Assembly (NCBI RefSeq): GCF_001666755.1
Contig: NZ_LZJC01000127.1
Coordinates: 1-64,000, forward strand
Direction: 5' to 3'
Length of the DNA stretch: 64,000 nucleotides
Source of the DNA: Mycobacterium sp. E1214
GTDB taxonomy: Bacteria; Actinomycetota; Actinomycetes; Mycobacteriales; Mycobacteriaceae
The notes below the pieces were generated by a model. That model searched no databases. It was not told where the DNA came from and was given only the letters and a program-made list of their open reading frames with translations. Positions 17,893 to 26,375 of this stretch are shown here, one piece after another (positions within the stretch are counted from its first letter, which is position 1; every line of letters begins with the position of its first letter). The position numbers and the translations under genes were made by a program.

Positions 17893-18948
17893 ATGGCACG
17901 CCCCGGGGATCTGATTCCGCCCGCCGCCCGCGCGACGATCAAGAACGCCGCGGCCGCGCTGTTGTGCGCAGCCGGGGTCCCGGCACTGAGCCGGTGGCGG
18001 CATCGGGATCGGCTCGCCATCGTGATGTTTCACGGCGTCGAGGACGAACCGCTATCCCCCGCGTGCTGGCATGTGCTCGACTCGCCCCAATTGCGGCGTC
18101 GACTCGAATACCTCGCCAAGCACTTCGCGGTGCTACCGCTCGAGGAGGCCCTCGAGCGGCTCGAGGCTCAGACGTTGCCGCCGCGCGCGGTGGCGCTCAC
18201 GTTCGACGACGGCACCCGCAACCTCGCCACGCACGCGGCGCCGGTGTTGCGGGAGCTGAACCTGCCGGCGGCGGTGTTCTTGGCGACGGGCCCGATGGGC
18301 ACCGACCGAACCTTGTGGCCGGACCGGCTGTGGCTGGCGATCTCGCGCACCGCCGTCACCGAAATCGACTTGCGCGCACTGGGTTTGGGCCGCCGCACGC
18401 TCGACGGCAATGCGTCGCGGGCCGGGTCCTACGTGGCCGCGGTGGAACGGCTCAAGGAGCTCCCCGACGACCGGCGCGGCGCGGTGCTGAACGACATGCT
18501 TGCCGCGCTGGGGTTCCGCGACGGTGACGACGCCGGTCCGTTTGCGATGCTGTCGTGGGCGCAGGCCCGCGACATGGCCGCCGACGGCCTGATCACCCTG
18601 CATCCGCACTCCGTCACCCACCCGATCCTCGCTCGCTGCGGCGACGCCAAAGTGCGGCGCGAGATCACCGAATCGTGCGCGACGCTCGAACGCGAAACAG
18701 GCCGTCCGCCAGCCGTATTCGCCTATCCGAACGGCAGGGCGCAGGACTTCGACGGCCGCGCCGAGGCGGTACTGCGCGACCTGGGGGTGCGCTGGGCGCT
18801 GTCGACCGAAGCCGGGTTCGCCGACCGGCGCAGCGACCCGATGGCCCTGCCCCGGTTCGCGGTCGGCAGCAACTCGTCGATGTCGGCCTTCCGGCTCACG
18901 GTCTCGGGAGGGCTGCCGCGACGGGCCGCGACCAAGCGTCCCGCGTGA
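17893..18948 (+). CDS. polysaccharide deacetylase (NodB-type, carbohydrate esterase 4)
   Basis: A protein of about 351 residues with the NodB homology domain. Motif 1 TFDDG (about 103-107) supplies the catalytic base and metal Asp. The metal-binding pair HSVTH (about 239-243) fits motif 2, and ...VFAYPNGRAQDFD... fits motif 3. These enzymes remove N-acetyl groups from glycans such as peptidoglycan or capsule-like polymers. No signal peptide is clear, so location is uncertain. The start is ambiguous: ATG 17893 has a weak ribosome-binding site, while GTG 17812 would add 27 residues. Confidence 0.8.
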   Translation: MARPGDLIPPAARATIKNAAAALLCAAGVPALSRWRHRDRLAIVMFHGVEDEPLSPACWHVLDSPQLRRRLEYLAKHFAVLPLEEALERLEAQTLPPRAVALTFDDGTRNLATHAAPVLRELNLPAAVFLATGPMGTDRTLWPDRLWLAISRTAVTEIDLRALGLGRRTLDGNASRAGSYVAAVERLKELPDDRRGAVLNDMLAALGFRDGDDAGPFAMLSWAQARDMAADGLITLHPHSVTHPILARCGDAKVRREITESCATLERETGRPPAVFAYPNGRAQDFDGRAEAVLRDLGVRWALSTEAGFADRRSDPMALPRFAVGSNSSMSAFRLTVSGGLPRRAATKRPA

Positions 18949-18973
18949 CGACTCGGCGGTGGCCGGCCCGCCT

Positions 18974-19318
18974 TCAGTTGCCGGTGGCGCCTTCGGGCTT
19001 GGGTCCGCGGTCCTCGCCGGTGATGTACTTCGGGCAGTAGTGGGCCGCCGACAGATAGGTGAACTTCGCGGCGCTGGCCCCCTGGAAGGCCGGATTCTGG
19101 TTGCGCAGGTCGGTCACGATCTTGGCGTCCGACTGCCCGTCGTCGAGCAGGTCGCACACGGCCTTGCCGATTGTGATGGCGTTGCCGGGGTCCTGGTACG
19201 TGATGCCCGCGTCGCGCAGGTCCTTGAGGAAGTCCTGATCGTTGTCGATGTCCGCGTGCGCCGGCACCGCCAGCGCGATCGACCCGATGGCGGCCGTCAA
19301 ACCCAGTAGCAGTCGCAT
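18974..19318 (-). CDS. DUF732 secreted protein (copy 3)
   Basis: A 114-residue protein: signal peptide MRLLLGLTAAIGSIALAVPA-HA, then DNDQDFLKDLRDAGITYQDP, a central Cys (GKAVCDLL) and the terminal SAAHYCPKY motif, all standard for DUF732. It ends with a short charged tail (GEDRGPKPEGATGN). The start is ATG 19318; an upstream extension would be arginine-rich and out of character. It converges on the deacetylase gene with 25 bases between stops. Confidence 0.85.
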   Translation of the reverse strand: MRLLLGLTAAIGSIALAVPAHADIDNDQDFLKDLRDAGITYQDPGNAITIGKAVCDLLDDGQSDAKIVTDLRNQNPAFQGASAAKFTYLSAAHYCPKYITGEDRGPKPEGATGN

Positions 19319-19615
19319 AACGCAGTGATTGTCGCAAACCCGTCGCGGATCGGCACCCCGGAGCGGCACAGCGCGCGGGGGCAACAGCGCGCGGGGGCAA
19401 CAGCGCGCGCCGCGCCCCGGCGTCGGCGCCACCGACCGCGAAGAATGGTTGACGCCATTCTCTCGGGACAACAAAGAATGGGCGCCCGCGACAATTAACG
19501 CGAAACCCACCCCGCATTCAGTCGCGGAATTATAAGAGCGAAATATTGCAGCCGTGTTTCGCGTAACCCGCCGCAGCGCACAGTTATGTTAACGGGCGCC
19601 TCACCCGTGTGCCGG

Positions 19616-19951
19616 TTACGACGAGCTGCCGGCCGTCTTCGCCCCCGGGCCGGACGTCATGACGTAAGGGCAATACGTGCTGGCGGCGATCGCGGCGAAC
19701 TTCGCGGCCTTGTCGTCACTCAGACCGTCGTTCTTGGCCTGAAGGCCGCTGACGACGTCGGACGTCCCCGAGCCGCCCTGGTAGGTGGTGCACACCCATT
19801 TGCCGGCGGCAACCACCGTGGACGGGTCGTAGGTGATGCCGGCCGCGTCGAGCGACGCTTGGAATTTGCTGTCCATGTCGTCGTCGGCGTACGCGGGAAC
19901 AGCCATGCCAATTGCGGCGAAAGCGCTGGCGACAATAAGCAGAAGTTTCAT
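19616..19951 (-). CDS. DUF732 secreted protein (copy 4)
   Basis: A 111-residue protein with a short signal peptide (MKLLLIVASAFAAIGMAVPA-YA) and a DUF732 domain (DSKFQASLDAAGITYDPSTV; Cys in GKWVCTTY; terminal STYCPYV). Closest in length and spacing to copy 3, 297 bases upstream of that gene on the same strand; the two look like a tandem duplicate pair. Function unknown. Confidence 0.87.
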   Translation of the reverse strand: MKLLLIVASAFAAIGMAVPAYADDDMDSKFQASLDAAGITYDPSTVVAAGKWVCTTYQGGSGTSDVVSGLQAKNDGLSDDKAAKFAAIAASTYCPYVMTSGPGAKTAGSSS

Positions 19952-20164
19952 GTTTTACAGAGTGGCAGAACGAGAAAGGATTTGCATCTTATCGGCGCTA
20001 ATTTTACGTCAGAACCGTCGATGGTCGGTCGGCGCCGGGCCCCCTGACCGGCCCCCTCGGCGGCCGGGCCGGCCGCCCGGGGGTTCAGCCGACCCCTCCC
20101 CCCGGCATCACCGCGTGTGCGATCATGCGATGGTCCCAGCACAGGCGCTCGGAGAGGCGACGAC

Positions 20165-20692
20165 ATGACGAAGACGCACCGCGGGCGGCACGTCCTGTCC
20201 GCCGCCCTCGTCGCCGCCGCCGTCGGCGTCGCACCCCTGTCCGCGCCCCGCGCCCTCGCCGGCGACGCGCCGATCGGCCACATCGGCGACACGCTGCGGG
20301 TCGACACCGGCACCTTCGTCGCCGACGTCACCGTCACCGGCGTCGCCCCCTGCGACCCCCCGCCCGGATTCGGCTACACCCGCGAAGGCACCTACAAGGG
20401 CTTCCCCGGCAGCTCGGTCGAACGCGCGGACGTGGCCATCCACGCCGTGCGGGTGCCCAATCCGTTCATCATGGCGACCATCTTCAACTTCGACGGGGTG
20501 ACCCCGTACGCCGACGCCTACAAGCCCCGGACCTCCGATGCGCCCGACGCGCTCGACAACGTCTTGGTCAACGCGCCCAACGGGGCGGTCGTGCGCGGCG
20601 AGGTGTACTGGGACGCCTATCGCGACCCGGTGTCCACGGTCGTGCTGCTGGACAAGAAGACCGGTTACCACCTCGCGCAATGGAATCTGTGA
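20165..20692 (+). CDS. secreted DUF1942 (MPT63-like) protein, Rv2668 counterpart
   Basis: A 175-residue exported protein. The signal peptide ends near ALA-GDAPIG. The mature part is beta-rich with MPT63/DUF1942 features: the opening IGHIGDTLRVDTG, a VTVTGV strand, and the ending VVLLDKKTGYHLAQWNL. MPT63-type proteins are immunogenic secreted beta-sandwich proteins of unknown function. ATG at 20165 follows GGAGAGG. The gene overlaps the next (GNAT) gene by 13 bases, as expected for an operon. It marks the left end of the block collinear with M. tuberculosis Rv2668-Rv2720. Confidence 0.8.
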   Translation: MTKTHRGRHVLSAALVAAAVGVAPLSAPRALAGDAPIGHIGDTLRVDTGTFVADVTVTGVAPCDPPPGFGYTREGTYKGFPGSSVERADVAIHAVRVPNPFIMATIFNFDGVTPYADAYKPRTSDAPDALDNVLVNAPNGAVVRGEVYWDAYRDPVSTVVLLDKKTGYHLAQWNL

Positions 20693-21189
20693 CCCTGCGC
20701 CTGGCCACCGCAGACCACGCCGACACCCATCAACTGGCCGAGCTTGCCGCACAGACCTTTTCGCTGGCGTGCCCGCCGTCGATCACCCCCGAGGACATCG
20801 CGTCCTTCGTCGCGACGCACCTGTCGGCCGAGCGCTTCGCGCACTACCTGGCCGACCCGGACCGCGCCGTCATCACCGCGACGCGCCATGACCGAATGCT
20901 GGGCTACGCCATGATGGTTCGCGGCGCGGCCGACGGCACCGCCGAGCTGTCGAAGATCTACGTGCTGTCCGAGCAGCACGGCCGCGGGGTCGCGACGGCG
21001 CTGCTGGAGCGGGCGTTCGACGTCGCCAGGCGGTGGGGCGTGACCGCCGTCTGGCTGGGCGTCAACCGGGAAAACGAACGGGCACAACGGTTTTACACCA
21101 AGAGCGGGTTCACCGTCACCGGCACGCGCACGTTTCGGGTGGGCGGGCGCCTGGAAAACGACTTCGTCATGACTCGGCGGCTGCGTTGA
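20680..21189 (+). CDS. GNAT family N-acetyltransferase (Rv2669 counterpart)
   Basis: A 169-residue acetyl-CoA-dependent acetyltransferase. The acetyl-CoA loop is visible as EQHGRGVATALLERAF, preceded by the beta-4 strand ELSKIYVLSE and followed by the beta-5/alpha-4 motif WLGVNRENERAQRFYTKSGF, all standard for GNAT. The substrate is not predictable. ATG 20680 lies inside the end of the preceding gene, so translation is likely coupled. Its 3' end overlaps the convergent zapE gene by about 23 bases. Confidence 0.9.
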   Translation: MESVTLRLATADHADTHQLAELAAQTFSLACPPSITPEDIASFVATHLSAERFAHYLADPDRAVITATRHDRMLGYAMMVRGAADGTAELSKIYVLSEQHGRGVATALLERAFDVARRWGVTAVWLGVNRENERAQRFYTKSGFTVTGTRTFRVGGRLENDFVMTRRLR

Positions 21190-22228
21190 GCGCCAAGAGG
21201 CGAGACATCGCCCTCAGGTACTTCTTGCGGTAGCCGCCGGCGAGCATCTCTTCGCTGAAGACGCTGTCCAGCCGCTCCCCCGACGCCGCCACCGGGATGC
21301 CGGCGTCGTAGAGCCGGTCGGTCAAGGCCACCAGCCGCAGCGCGACGTTCTGGTCGTCGATCCGGTGCACGCCGGTGAGAAACACCGCCGTCACACCCTC
21401 GATCAGCGACAGGTACCGCGACGGGTGCATGGTGGCCAGGTGCGCGCACAGCGCGTCGAAGTCGTCGAGCGTCGCCCCGGCCACCCGCGCGGCGCGCTCG
21501 GCCACCTCATCATCCGACGGCGGCTGCGGCGCCGGCGGCAGATCGCGGTGCCGATAGTCCGGCCCCTCGATCCGCACGGTGGTGAAAATGCTTGCCAGCG
21601 TGTTGATTTCACGAAGAAAATCCTGAGCCGCGAAGCGGCCCTCGCCCAGCTGCTCGGGCAGGGTGTTGGACGTCGCGGCCACCGAGACGCCCCGCTGCAC
21701 CAACGACGACAACAGCCGGGCGATCAGCGTGGTGTTGCCCGGGTCGTCGAGCTCGAATTCGTCGATGCACACCGCGGTGTAGCCGGCGAGCAACTCGATG
21801 CACTCGACGAACCCGAACACGCCGGCCAGTTGGGTCAACTCGCCGAAGGTGGCGAACGCCTTCGGGGTCGGGGGCGCGGGCCCGTCGCCGGGCAGCGCGT
21901 AGTACGCCGACGCCAGCAGGTGCGTCTTGCCGACGCCGAACCCGCCGTCGAGGTAGATCCCCACGCCGGGCGTGACCTCGCGGCGGCCGAACAGTCTGCG
22001 GCGCCCGGCGCGGCGCTCGACGGCTTGCCTGCAGAAGTCCTGGCAGGCCAGCACCGCGGCGGCCTGGGTCGGCTCGGCCGGATCCGGGTGATAGGTCGCG
22101 AAGCTCACGTCGGCGAAGGTGGGTGGCGGGCGCAGCTGGGCGATGAGACGCTCCGGGGAGACGGTGGGATGCCGGTCCACGAGGCGGGCCACCCGGCCCC
22201 GAGCGTCCTTCGCGGTGGACCCGTGCAT
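21167..22228 (-). CDS. zapE: AFG1/ZapE-like ATPase (Rv2670c counterpart)
   Basis: A 353-residue AAA-like P-loop ATPase. Walker A GGFGVGKT lies at 95-102 and Walker B CIDEFELDDP at about 174. The AFG1-specific RYLSLIEGVTAVFLTGVH and DRLYDAGIPV segments follow. In E. coli ZapE interacts with the division ring; in mycobacteria the role is unproven. ATG 22228 gives the family length; a longer upstream frame is rejected. It is divergent from the ribD-like gene with only 34 bases between start codons. Confidence 0.88.
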   Translation of the reverse strand: MHGSTAKDARGRVARLVDRHPTVSPERLIAQLRPPPTFADVSFATYHPDPAEPTQAAAVLACQDFCRQAVERRAGRRRLFGRREVTPGVGIYLDGGFGVGKTHLLASAYYALPGDGPAPPTPKAFATFGELTQLAGVFGFVECIELLAGYTAVCIDEFELDDPGNTTLIARLLSSLVQRGVSVAATSNTLPEQLGEGRFAAQDFLREINTLASIFTTVRIEGPDYRHRDLPPAPQPPSDDEVAERAARVAGATLDDFDALCAHLATMHPSRYLSLIEGVTAVFLTGVHRIDDQNVALRLVALTDRLYDAGIPVAASGERLDSVFSEEMLAGGYRKKYLRAMSRLLALNAAAES

Positions 22229-22262
22229 GCGAGAACTGTATCGGCGTGCTGCAATCGAACCC

Positions 22263-23030
22263 ATGCCCGAGTCCGACGCCGCCGGGACCCTGACCGTGCT
22301 GCAATCGGCGCGCGAGGTGACCAACGGCGACCTCGCCGGGCTCTACGGCTACCCCGACGGTGCCGACACCTGGCTGCGGGCCAACTTCATCGCCAGCGTG
22401 GACGGCGGCGCCACGGCCGACGGCAAGAGCGGCGCGCTCGGCGGTCCCGGCGACCGGTCCCTGTTCCACCTGCTGCGCGAGCTCGCCGACGTCATCGTGG
22501 TCGGCGCCGGCACCGTGCGCGCCGAGGGGTACAAGGGCGCCCACCTCGGGGTGGCCGCGCGCCAGCAGCGGCAGGCCCGCGGCCAGGCCGAGATACCGCC
22601 GCTGGCCGTTGTCACCGGGTCGGGGCGGCTGGACCGCGACCTGGGCGTCTTCACCCAGACCGAGGTGCGCCCGCTGGTAATGACCAGCCGGGCGGCGGTG
22701 GACGCCGCCCGCCGCCACCTCACCGATCTCGGTGAGGTCGTCGACTGTTCCGCGACCGACCCCCACGCCGTCGACCCGGCCGCGCTGCTCGCCGCGCTGC
22801 GCGACCGCGGCTTGCGCCGCGTCCTCACCGAGGGCGGCCCGACGCTGCTGGGCGCGTTCGTCGACGCCGAGCTGCTCGACGAGCTGTGCCTGACGGTCGC
22901 GCCGTTCGTGGTGGGCGGCTCCGCGCCGCGCATCGCCGCGGGCCTCGGGCAGCTGCGCACCGCGATGCGCCGTGCCCACGTCCTGACCGACGAGGCCGGC
23001 TACCTATACACCCGCTACGTGCGGGCCTAG
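22263..23030 (+). CDS. RibD C-terminal family reductase (Rv2671 counterpart)
   Basis: A 255-residue NADPH-dependent reductase of the RibD_C/DHFR-like fold: ANFIASVDGGATADGKSG (substrate/start strand), LADVIVVGAGTVRAEGY, and the family signature VLTEGGPTLLGAF. There is no deaminase domain, so it is the stand-alone form. In M. tuberculosis the counterpart has been linked to reduction in folate metabolism and to tolerance of antifolates when overproduced (established knowledge, recalled). ATG 22263 is chosen over ATG 22227 because the latter overlaps the divergent gene and the Rv2671 N-terminus begins MP. Confidence 0.85.
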   Translation: MPESDAAGTLTVLQSAREVTNGDLAGLYGYPDGADTWLRANFIASVDGGATADGKSGALGGPGDRSLFHLLRELADVIVVGAGTVRAEGYKGAHLGVAARQQRQARGQAEIPPLAVVTGSGRLDRDLGVFTQTEVRPLVMTSRAAVDAARRHLTDLGEVVDCSATDPHAVDPAALLAALRDRGLRRVLTEGGPTLLGAFVDAELLDELCLTVAPFVVGGSAPRIAAGLGQLRTAMRRAHVLTDEAGYLYTRYVRA

Positions 23031-23044
23031 CTACTGTGGTCGGC

Positions 23045-24604
23045 ATGAGTCGGCAATCGGCGCGCGTCGCGGTCCTGGTCGCCGTGGCCGCGCTGCTGGC
23101 CGGCTGCGTTCCCGGGCTGGCCGCCGACCCGCGGTTCGCCACGAATTCCGGCGCCCGCCCGCAGGGCGCGGCCACCCCGAAACCTGCGCCCAGCGGGCCG
23201 CCGCCGATCGCCGCGCCCAAGAACGACCTGGCGTGGCACGACTGCACCTCCAAGGTGTTCGCCGACGCGGCCGTGCCCGCCCCCGGCGGCGTCCAGCTGG
23301 ACTGCGCCAGCTACGACGCCGACCTGGACCCGGTCAACGGCGGGACCGGCACCGTCAGCGTCGGCGTGGTGCGGGCCCGCTCCAACCAGACCCCGCGCGA
23401 CGCCGGGCCCCTGGTCTTCACCACCGGATCCGACCTGGCGTCGTCGGTGCAGTTGCCCGTCTGGTTGGCCCGGGGCGGCGCCGACGTGCTGGCCGGGCAT
23501 CCGATCGTCGCCGTCGACCGGCGCGGCATCGGCATGTCGAACCCGATCGACTGCCGCGACAAGCTGGACCGCCAGGAGATGCGCGACCAGGCCCAGTTCC
23601 AAAGCGGTGACGACCCGGTGGCCAACCTCTCCGACATCGCCAACAACGCCACGACGAACTGCACCGACGCCATCGCGCCCGGCGCCACCGCCTACGACGA
23701 CGCGCACGCCGCCTCCGACATCGAGCGGCTGCGCAATCTATGGGACGTGCCCGCCGTCGCGCTGATCGGCGTCGGCAACGGCGCCCAGGTGGCGCTGGCC
23801 TACGCCGCCGCCCGACCCGATAAGGTCGCCCGGCTGATCCTGGACTCCCCGATCGCGCTGGGCGTCAACGCCGAGGCCGCGGCCGAACAGAAGGTCAAGG
23901 GCCAACAAGCCGCGCTGGACGCCTTCGCCGGCCAATGCGTGGCGGTGAGCTGCGCGCTGGGCCCCGACCCGAAGGGCGCCGTCGCCGGGTTGCTGGCCGA
24001 CGCCCGCGCCGGCCGCGCACCCGGCGGCGTGTCCGTCGCCCAGCTCGCCCACGCCATCGCCGTCGCGCTGGGCTTCCCCGTCGGCGGCCGCGTCGATGCC
24101 ACCACCAACCTGGCCAACGCGCTGGCGGCCGCGCGGTCCGGCGACGGCGGCGCGCTGACCGCCCTGATCAACCGTGCGGACGCGCTGCGGGACTCCGACG
24201 GCCAGTTCGTCAACGGCTGCAGCGACGCGGTCAACCGGCCGACTCCGGACCGGGTGCGGGAACTCGTGGTGGCGTGGGGCAAGCTCTACCCGCAGTTCGG
24301 CACCGTCGCCGCGCTCGATCTCGTCAAGTGCGTGCACTGGCCCACGGTGTCGCCGCCGCCCGCGCCGAAGACGCTGAAAGTCGACGTCCTGTTGATGGGC
24401 GTGCAGTACGACGCGATCGCGGGCAACGAGGGTGTCGCGGCGACCGCGGCGGCGGTCATCAACGCCAACGCGGCCAGCAAGCGGGTGATGTGGCAGGGCA
24501 TCGGCCACGGCGCCAGCATCTACTCGAACTGCGCGGTTCCGCCGCTGACCGGCTACCTCAGCAGCGGTAAGTTGCCCGGCACCGACACGTACTGCCCGGC
24601 CTGA
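23045..24604 (+). CDS. alpha/beta-hydrolase-fold exported lipoprotein (Rv2672 counterpart)
   Basis: A 519-residue lipoprotein with lipobox ALLAGC (Cys21) and a tripeptidyl-aminopeptidase/SlpD-type alpha/beta hydrolase fold: GHPIVAVDRRGIGMSNPIDC, the oxyanion region, a cap, and a C-terminal abhydrolase_4-like part ending GIGHGASIYSNCAVP. The nucleophile elbow reads G242-V-G-N-G246, so the expected serine at 244 is glycine. The candidate Asp (QYDAIAG) and His (GHG) remain. Either it is non-catalytic or uses another nucleophile. M. tuberculosis Rv2672 is annotated as a possible secreted protease. It starts 14 bases after the ribD-like gene. Confidence 0.85.
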   Translation: MSRQSARVAVLVAVAALLAGCVPGLAADPRFATNSGARPQGAATPKPAPSGPPPIAAPKNDLAWHDCTSKVFADAAVPAPGGVQLDCASYDADLDPVNGGTGTVSVGVVRARSNQTPRDAGPLVFTTGSDLASSVQLPVWLARGGADVLAGHPIVAVDRRGIGMSNPIDCRDKLDRQEMRDQAQFQSGDDPVANLSDIANNATTNCTDAIAPGATAYDDAHAASDIERLRNLWDVPAVALIGVGNGAQVALAYAAARPDKVARLILDSPIALGVNAEAAAEQKVKGQQAALDAFAGQCVAVSCALGPDPKGAVAGLLADARAGRAPGGVSVAQLAHAIAVALGFPVGGRVDATTNLANALAAARSGDGGALTALINRADALRDSDGQFVNGCSDAVNRPTPDRVRELVVAWGKLYPQFGTVAALDLVKCVHWPTVSPPPAPKTLKVDVLLMGVQYDAIAGNEGVAATAAAVINANAASKRVMWQGIGHGASIYSNCAVPPLTGYLSSGKLPGTDTYCPA

Positions 24605-24632
24605 CACTGCTTTCCGCGCAGGATCGGCGCCG

Positions 24633-25931
24633 GTGTACGGTGCGCTGGTGACCGCAGCTGACCCGACCCTGCGTGAGCGGCTGGGGGCCGCCTTCGGTCC
24701 GCGCACCAGCGCCCCGAGCGCCGCGACGATCCTGCGCTCCGCGCTGTGGCCGCTGGCTATCCTCTCGGTGCTGCACCGCAGCATCATCCTCACCCTCAAC
24801 GGCAACATCACCGACGACTTCAAGCCGGTGTACCGCGCGGTGCTCAACTTCCGGCGCGGCTGGGACATCTACAACGAGCACTTCGACTACGTCGACCCGC
24901 ACTACCTGTATCCGCCCGGTGGCACGCTGCTGATGGCCCCGTTCGGCTTCCTGCCGTTCTCGCCGTCGCGGTACCTGTTCATCCTCATCAACACCGTGGC
25001 CATCCTGATCGCCTGGTACCTGCTGCTGCGGATGTTCAAGTTCACGCTGTCCTCGGTGGCCGCGCCGGCCCTGCTACTGGCGATGTTCTGCACGGAAAGC
25101 GTGACCAGCACGCTGGTGTTCACCAACATCAACGGGTGCGTGCTGCTCGCCGAGATCCTGTTCCTGCGTTGGCTGTTGGACGGCCGGGTCAGCCGCCAGT
25201 GGTGGGCCGGCCTGGCGATCGGGCTGACCCTGACCCTCAAGCCGGTGCTCGGGCCGCTGCTGCTGCTACCCCTGCTGAACCGGCAATGGCGGGCGCTGCT
25301 GCCGGCCATCGCGGTCCCCGTCGTGGTCAACGTGGTGGCGTGGCCGTTGGTGAGCGACCCGATGGACTTCGTCACCAAGACCGTGCCCTACTTCCTGGGC
25401 ACCCGCGACTACTTCAACAGCTCCGTCGAGGGCAACGGCGTGTATTTCGGCCTGCCCACGGCGCTGATCGTGTTCCTGCGGGTCATGTTCACGGTGCTGA
25501 TGATCGGCGCGATGTGGCTGCTGTACCGCTACTACCGCACGCGCGACCCGCTGTTCTGGTTCACCACCTCGTCGGGGGTGCTGCTGCTGTGGTCGTTCCT
25601 GGTGTCGTCGCTGGCGCAGGGCTACTACTCGATGATGCTGTTCCCGTTCCTGATGACGGTGGTGCTGCGCAATTCGCTGATCCGGAATTGGCCGGCGTGG
25701 CTGGGGATCTACGGTTTCCTGACGCTCGACGACTGGCTGATCTACAAGTACATGCGCTACGGCCGCGCCCTGCACTACCTGAAGATCACCTACGGCTGGT
25801 CGTTGCTGCTGATCGTGGCGTTCACCGTGCTGTACTTCCGCTACCTGGACGCCAAGGCCGAGGGCCGGCTGGACGACGGCATCGACCCGGCGTGGCTGAC
25901 GGCGGAGCGGGCCGCGGGCCTATCGGGTTAG
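24633..25931 (+). CDS. aftC: alpha-(1->3)-arabinofuranosyltransferase AftC
   Basis: A 432-residue polytopic membrane glycosyltransferase (GT87-like, about ten helices) that adds the branching alpha-1,3 arabinofuranose to arabinogalactan and lipoarabinomannan from decaprenyl-phosphoarabinose. The conserved N-terminal loop NGNITDDFKPVYRAVLNFRR contains the acidic pair expected for GT-C catalysis. YDYVDPHYLYPPGG-type sequence and the C-terminal KITYGWSLLLIVAFTVLYFR match the M. tuberculosis protein closely as recalled. The GTG start at 24633 gives MYGALVTAAD, the same N-terminus; GTG 24648 is also possible. Confidence 0.92.
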   Translation: MYGALVTAADPTLRERLGAAFGPRTSAPSAATILRSALWPLAILSVLHRSIILTLNGNITDDFKPVYRAVLNFRRGWDIYNEHFDYVDPHYLYPPGGTLLMAPFGFLPFSPSRYLFILINTVAILIAWYLLLRMFKFTLSSVAAPALLLAMFCTESVTSTLVFTNINGCVLLAEILFLRWLLDGRVSRQWWAGLAIGLTLTLKPVLGPLLLLPLLNRQWRALLPAIAVPVVVNVVAWPLVSDPMDFVTKTVPYFLGTRDYFNSSVEGNGVYFGLPTALIVFLRVMFTVLMIGAMWLLYRYYRTRDPLFWFTTSSGVLLLWSFLVSSLAQGYYSMMLFPFLMTVVLRNSLIRNWPAWLGIYGFLTLDDWLIYKYMRYGRALHYLKITYGWSLLLIVAFTVLYFRYLDAKAEGRLDDGIDPAWLTAERAAGLSG

Positions 25932-25940
25932 CGTGGAGGC

Positions 25941-26366
25941 ATGACCTCCTCCAATGTGTCGCGCCCCAAGGTGCAGCTGACTGACGACGAGTGGCGCAAG
26001 AAGCTGTCGCCGGAAGAATTCCACGTGCTGCGCCAAGCGGGCACCGAGCGACCCTTCACCGGCGAGTACACCGACACCAAGACCGCGGGCGTGTACGAGT
26101 GCCGCGCCTGCGGCGCCGAACTGTTCCGCAGCACCGAGAAATTCGAGTCGCACTGCGGCTGGCCGTCCTTCTTCGACCCGGCCAACTCCGACGCGGTGAT
26201 CCTGCGCCCCGACCACTCGCTGGGCCGCACGCGCACCGAGGTGCTGTGCGCGAACTGCCACAGCCACCTGGGCCACGTCTTCGAGGGCGAGGGCTACCCG
26301 ACGCCGACCGACCAGCGGTACTGCATCAACTCCGTGTGCCTGCGCCTGGTGCCGAGCGGCGGCTAG
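25941..26366 (+). CDS. msrB: peptide-methionine (R)-S-oxide reductase MsrB
   Basis: A 141-residue cytosolic repair enzyme that reduces methionine-R-sulfoxide using thioredoxin. The structural zinc is held by Cys54/Cys57 (YECRACG) and Cys103/Cys106 (LCANCHSHLGH). The catalytic cysteine is Cys128 in RYCINS, with Cys72 (SHCGWPSF) as candidate resolving cysteine. It lies 9 bases after aftC on the same strand. Confidence 0.95.
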   Translation: MTSSNVSRPKVQLTDDEWRKKLSPEEFHVLRQAGTERPFTGEYTDTKTAGVYECRACGAELFRSTEKFESHCGWPSFFDPANSDAVILRPDHSLGRTRTEVLCANCHSHLGHVFEGEGYPTPTDQRYCINSVCLRLVPSGG

Positions 26367-26375
26367 GCAACGCCG

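Noticed and set aside
17610..18527. Plus-strand frame overlapping the start of the deacetylase gene
   Set aside because: Arg/Gly-rich, out of frame with the NodB motifs, and no ribosome-binding site; the deacetylase frame is the real one.
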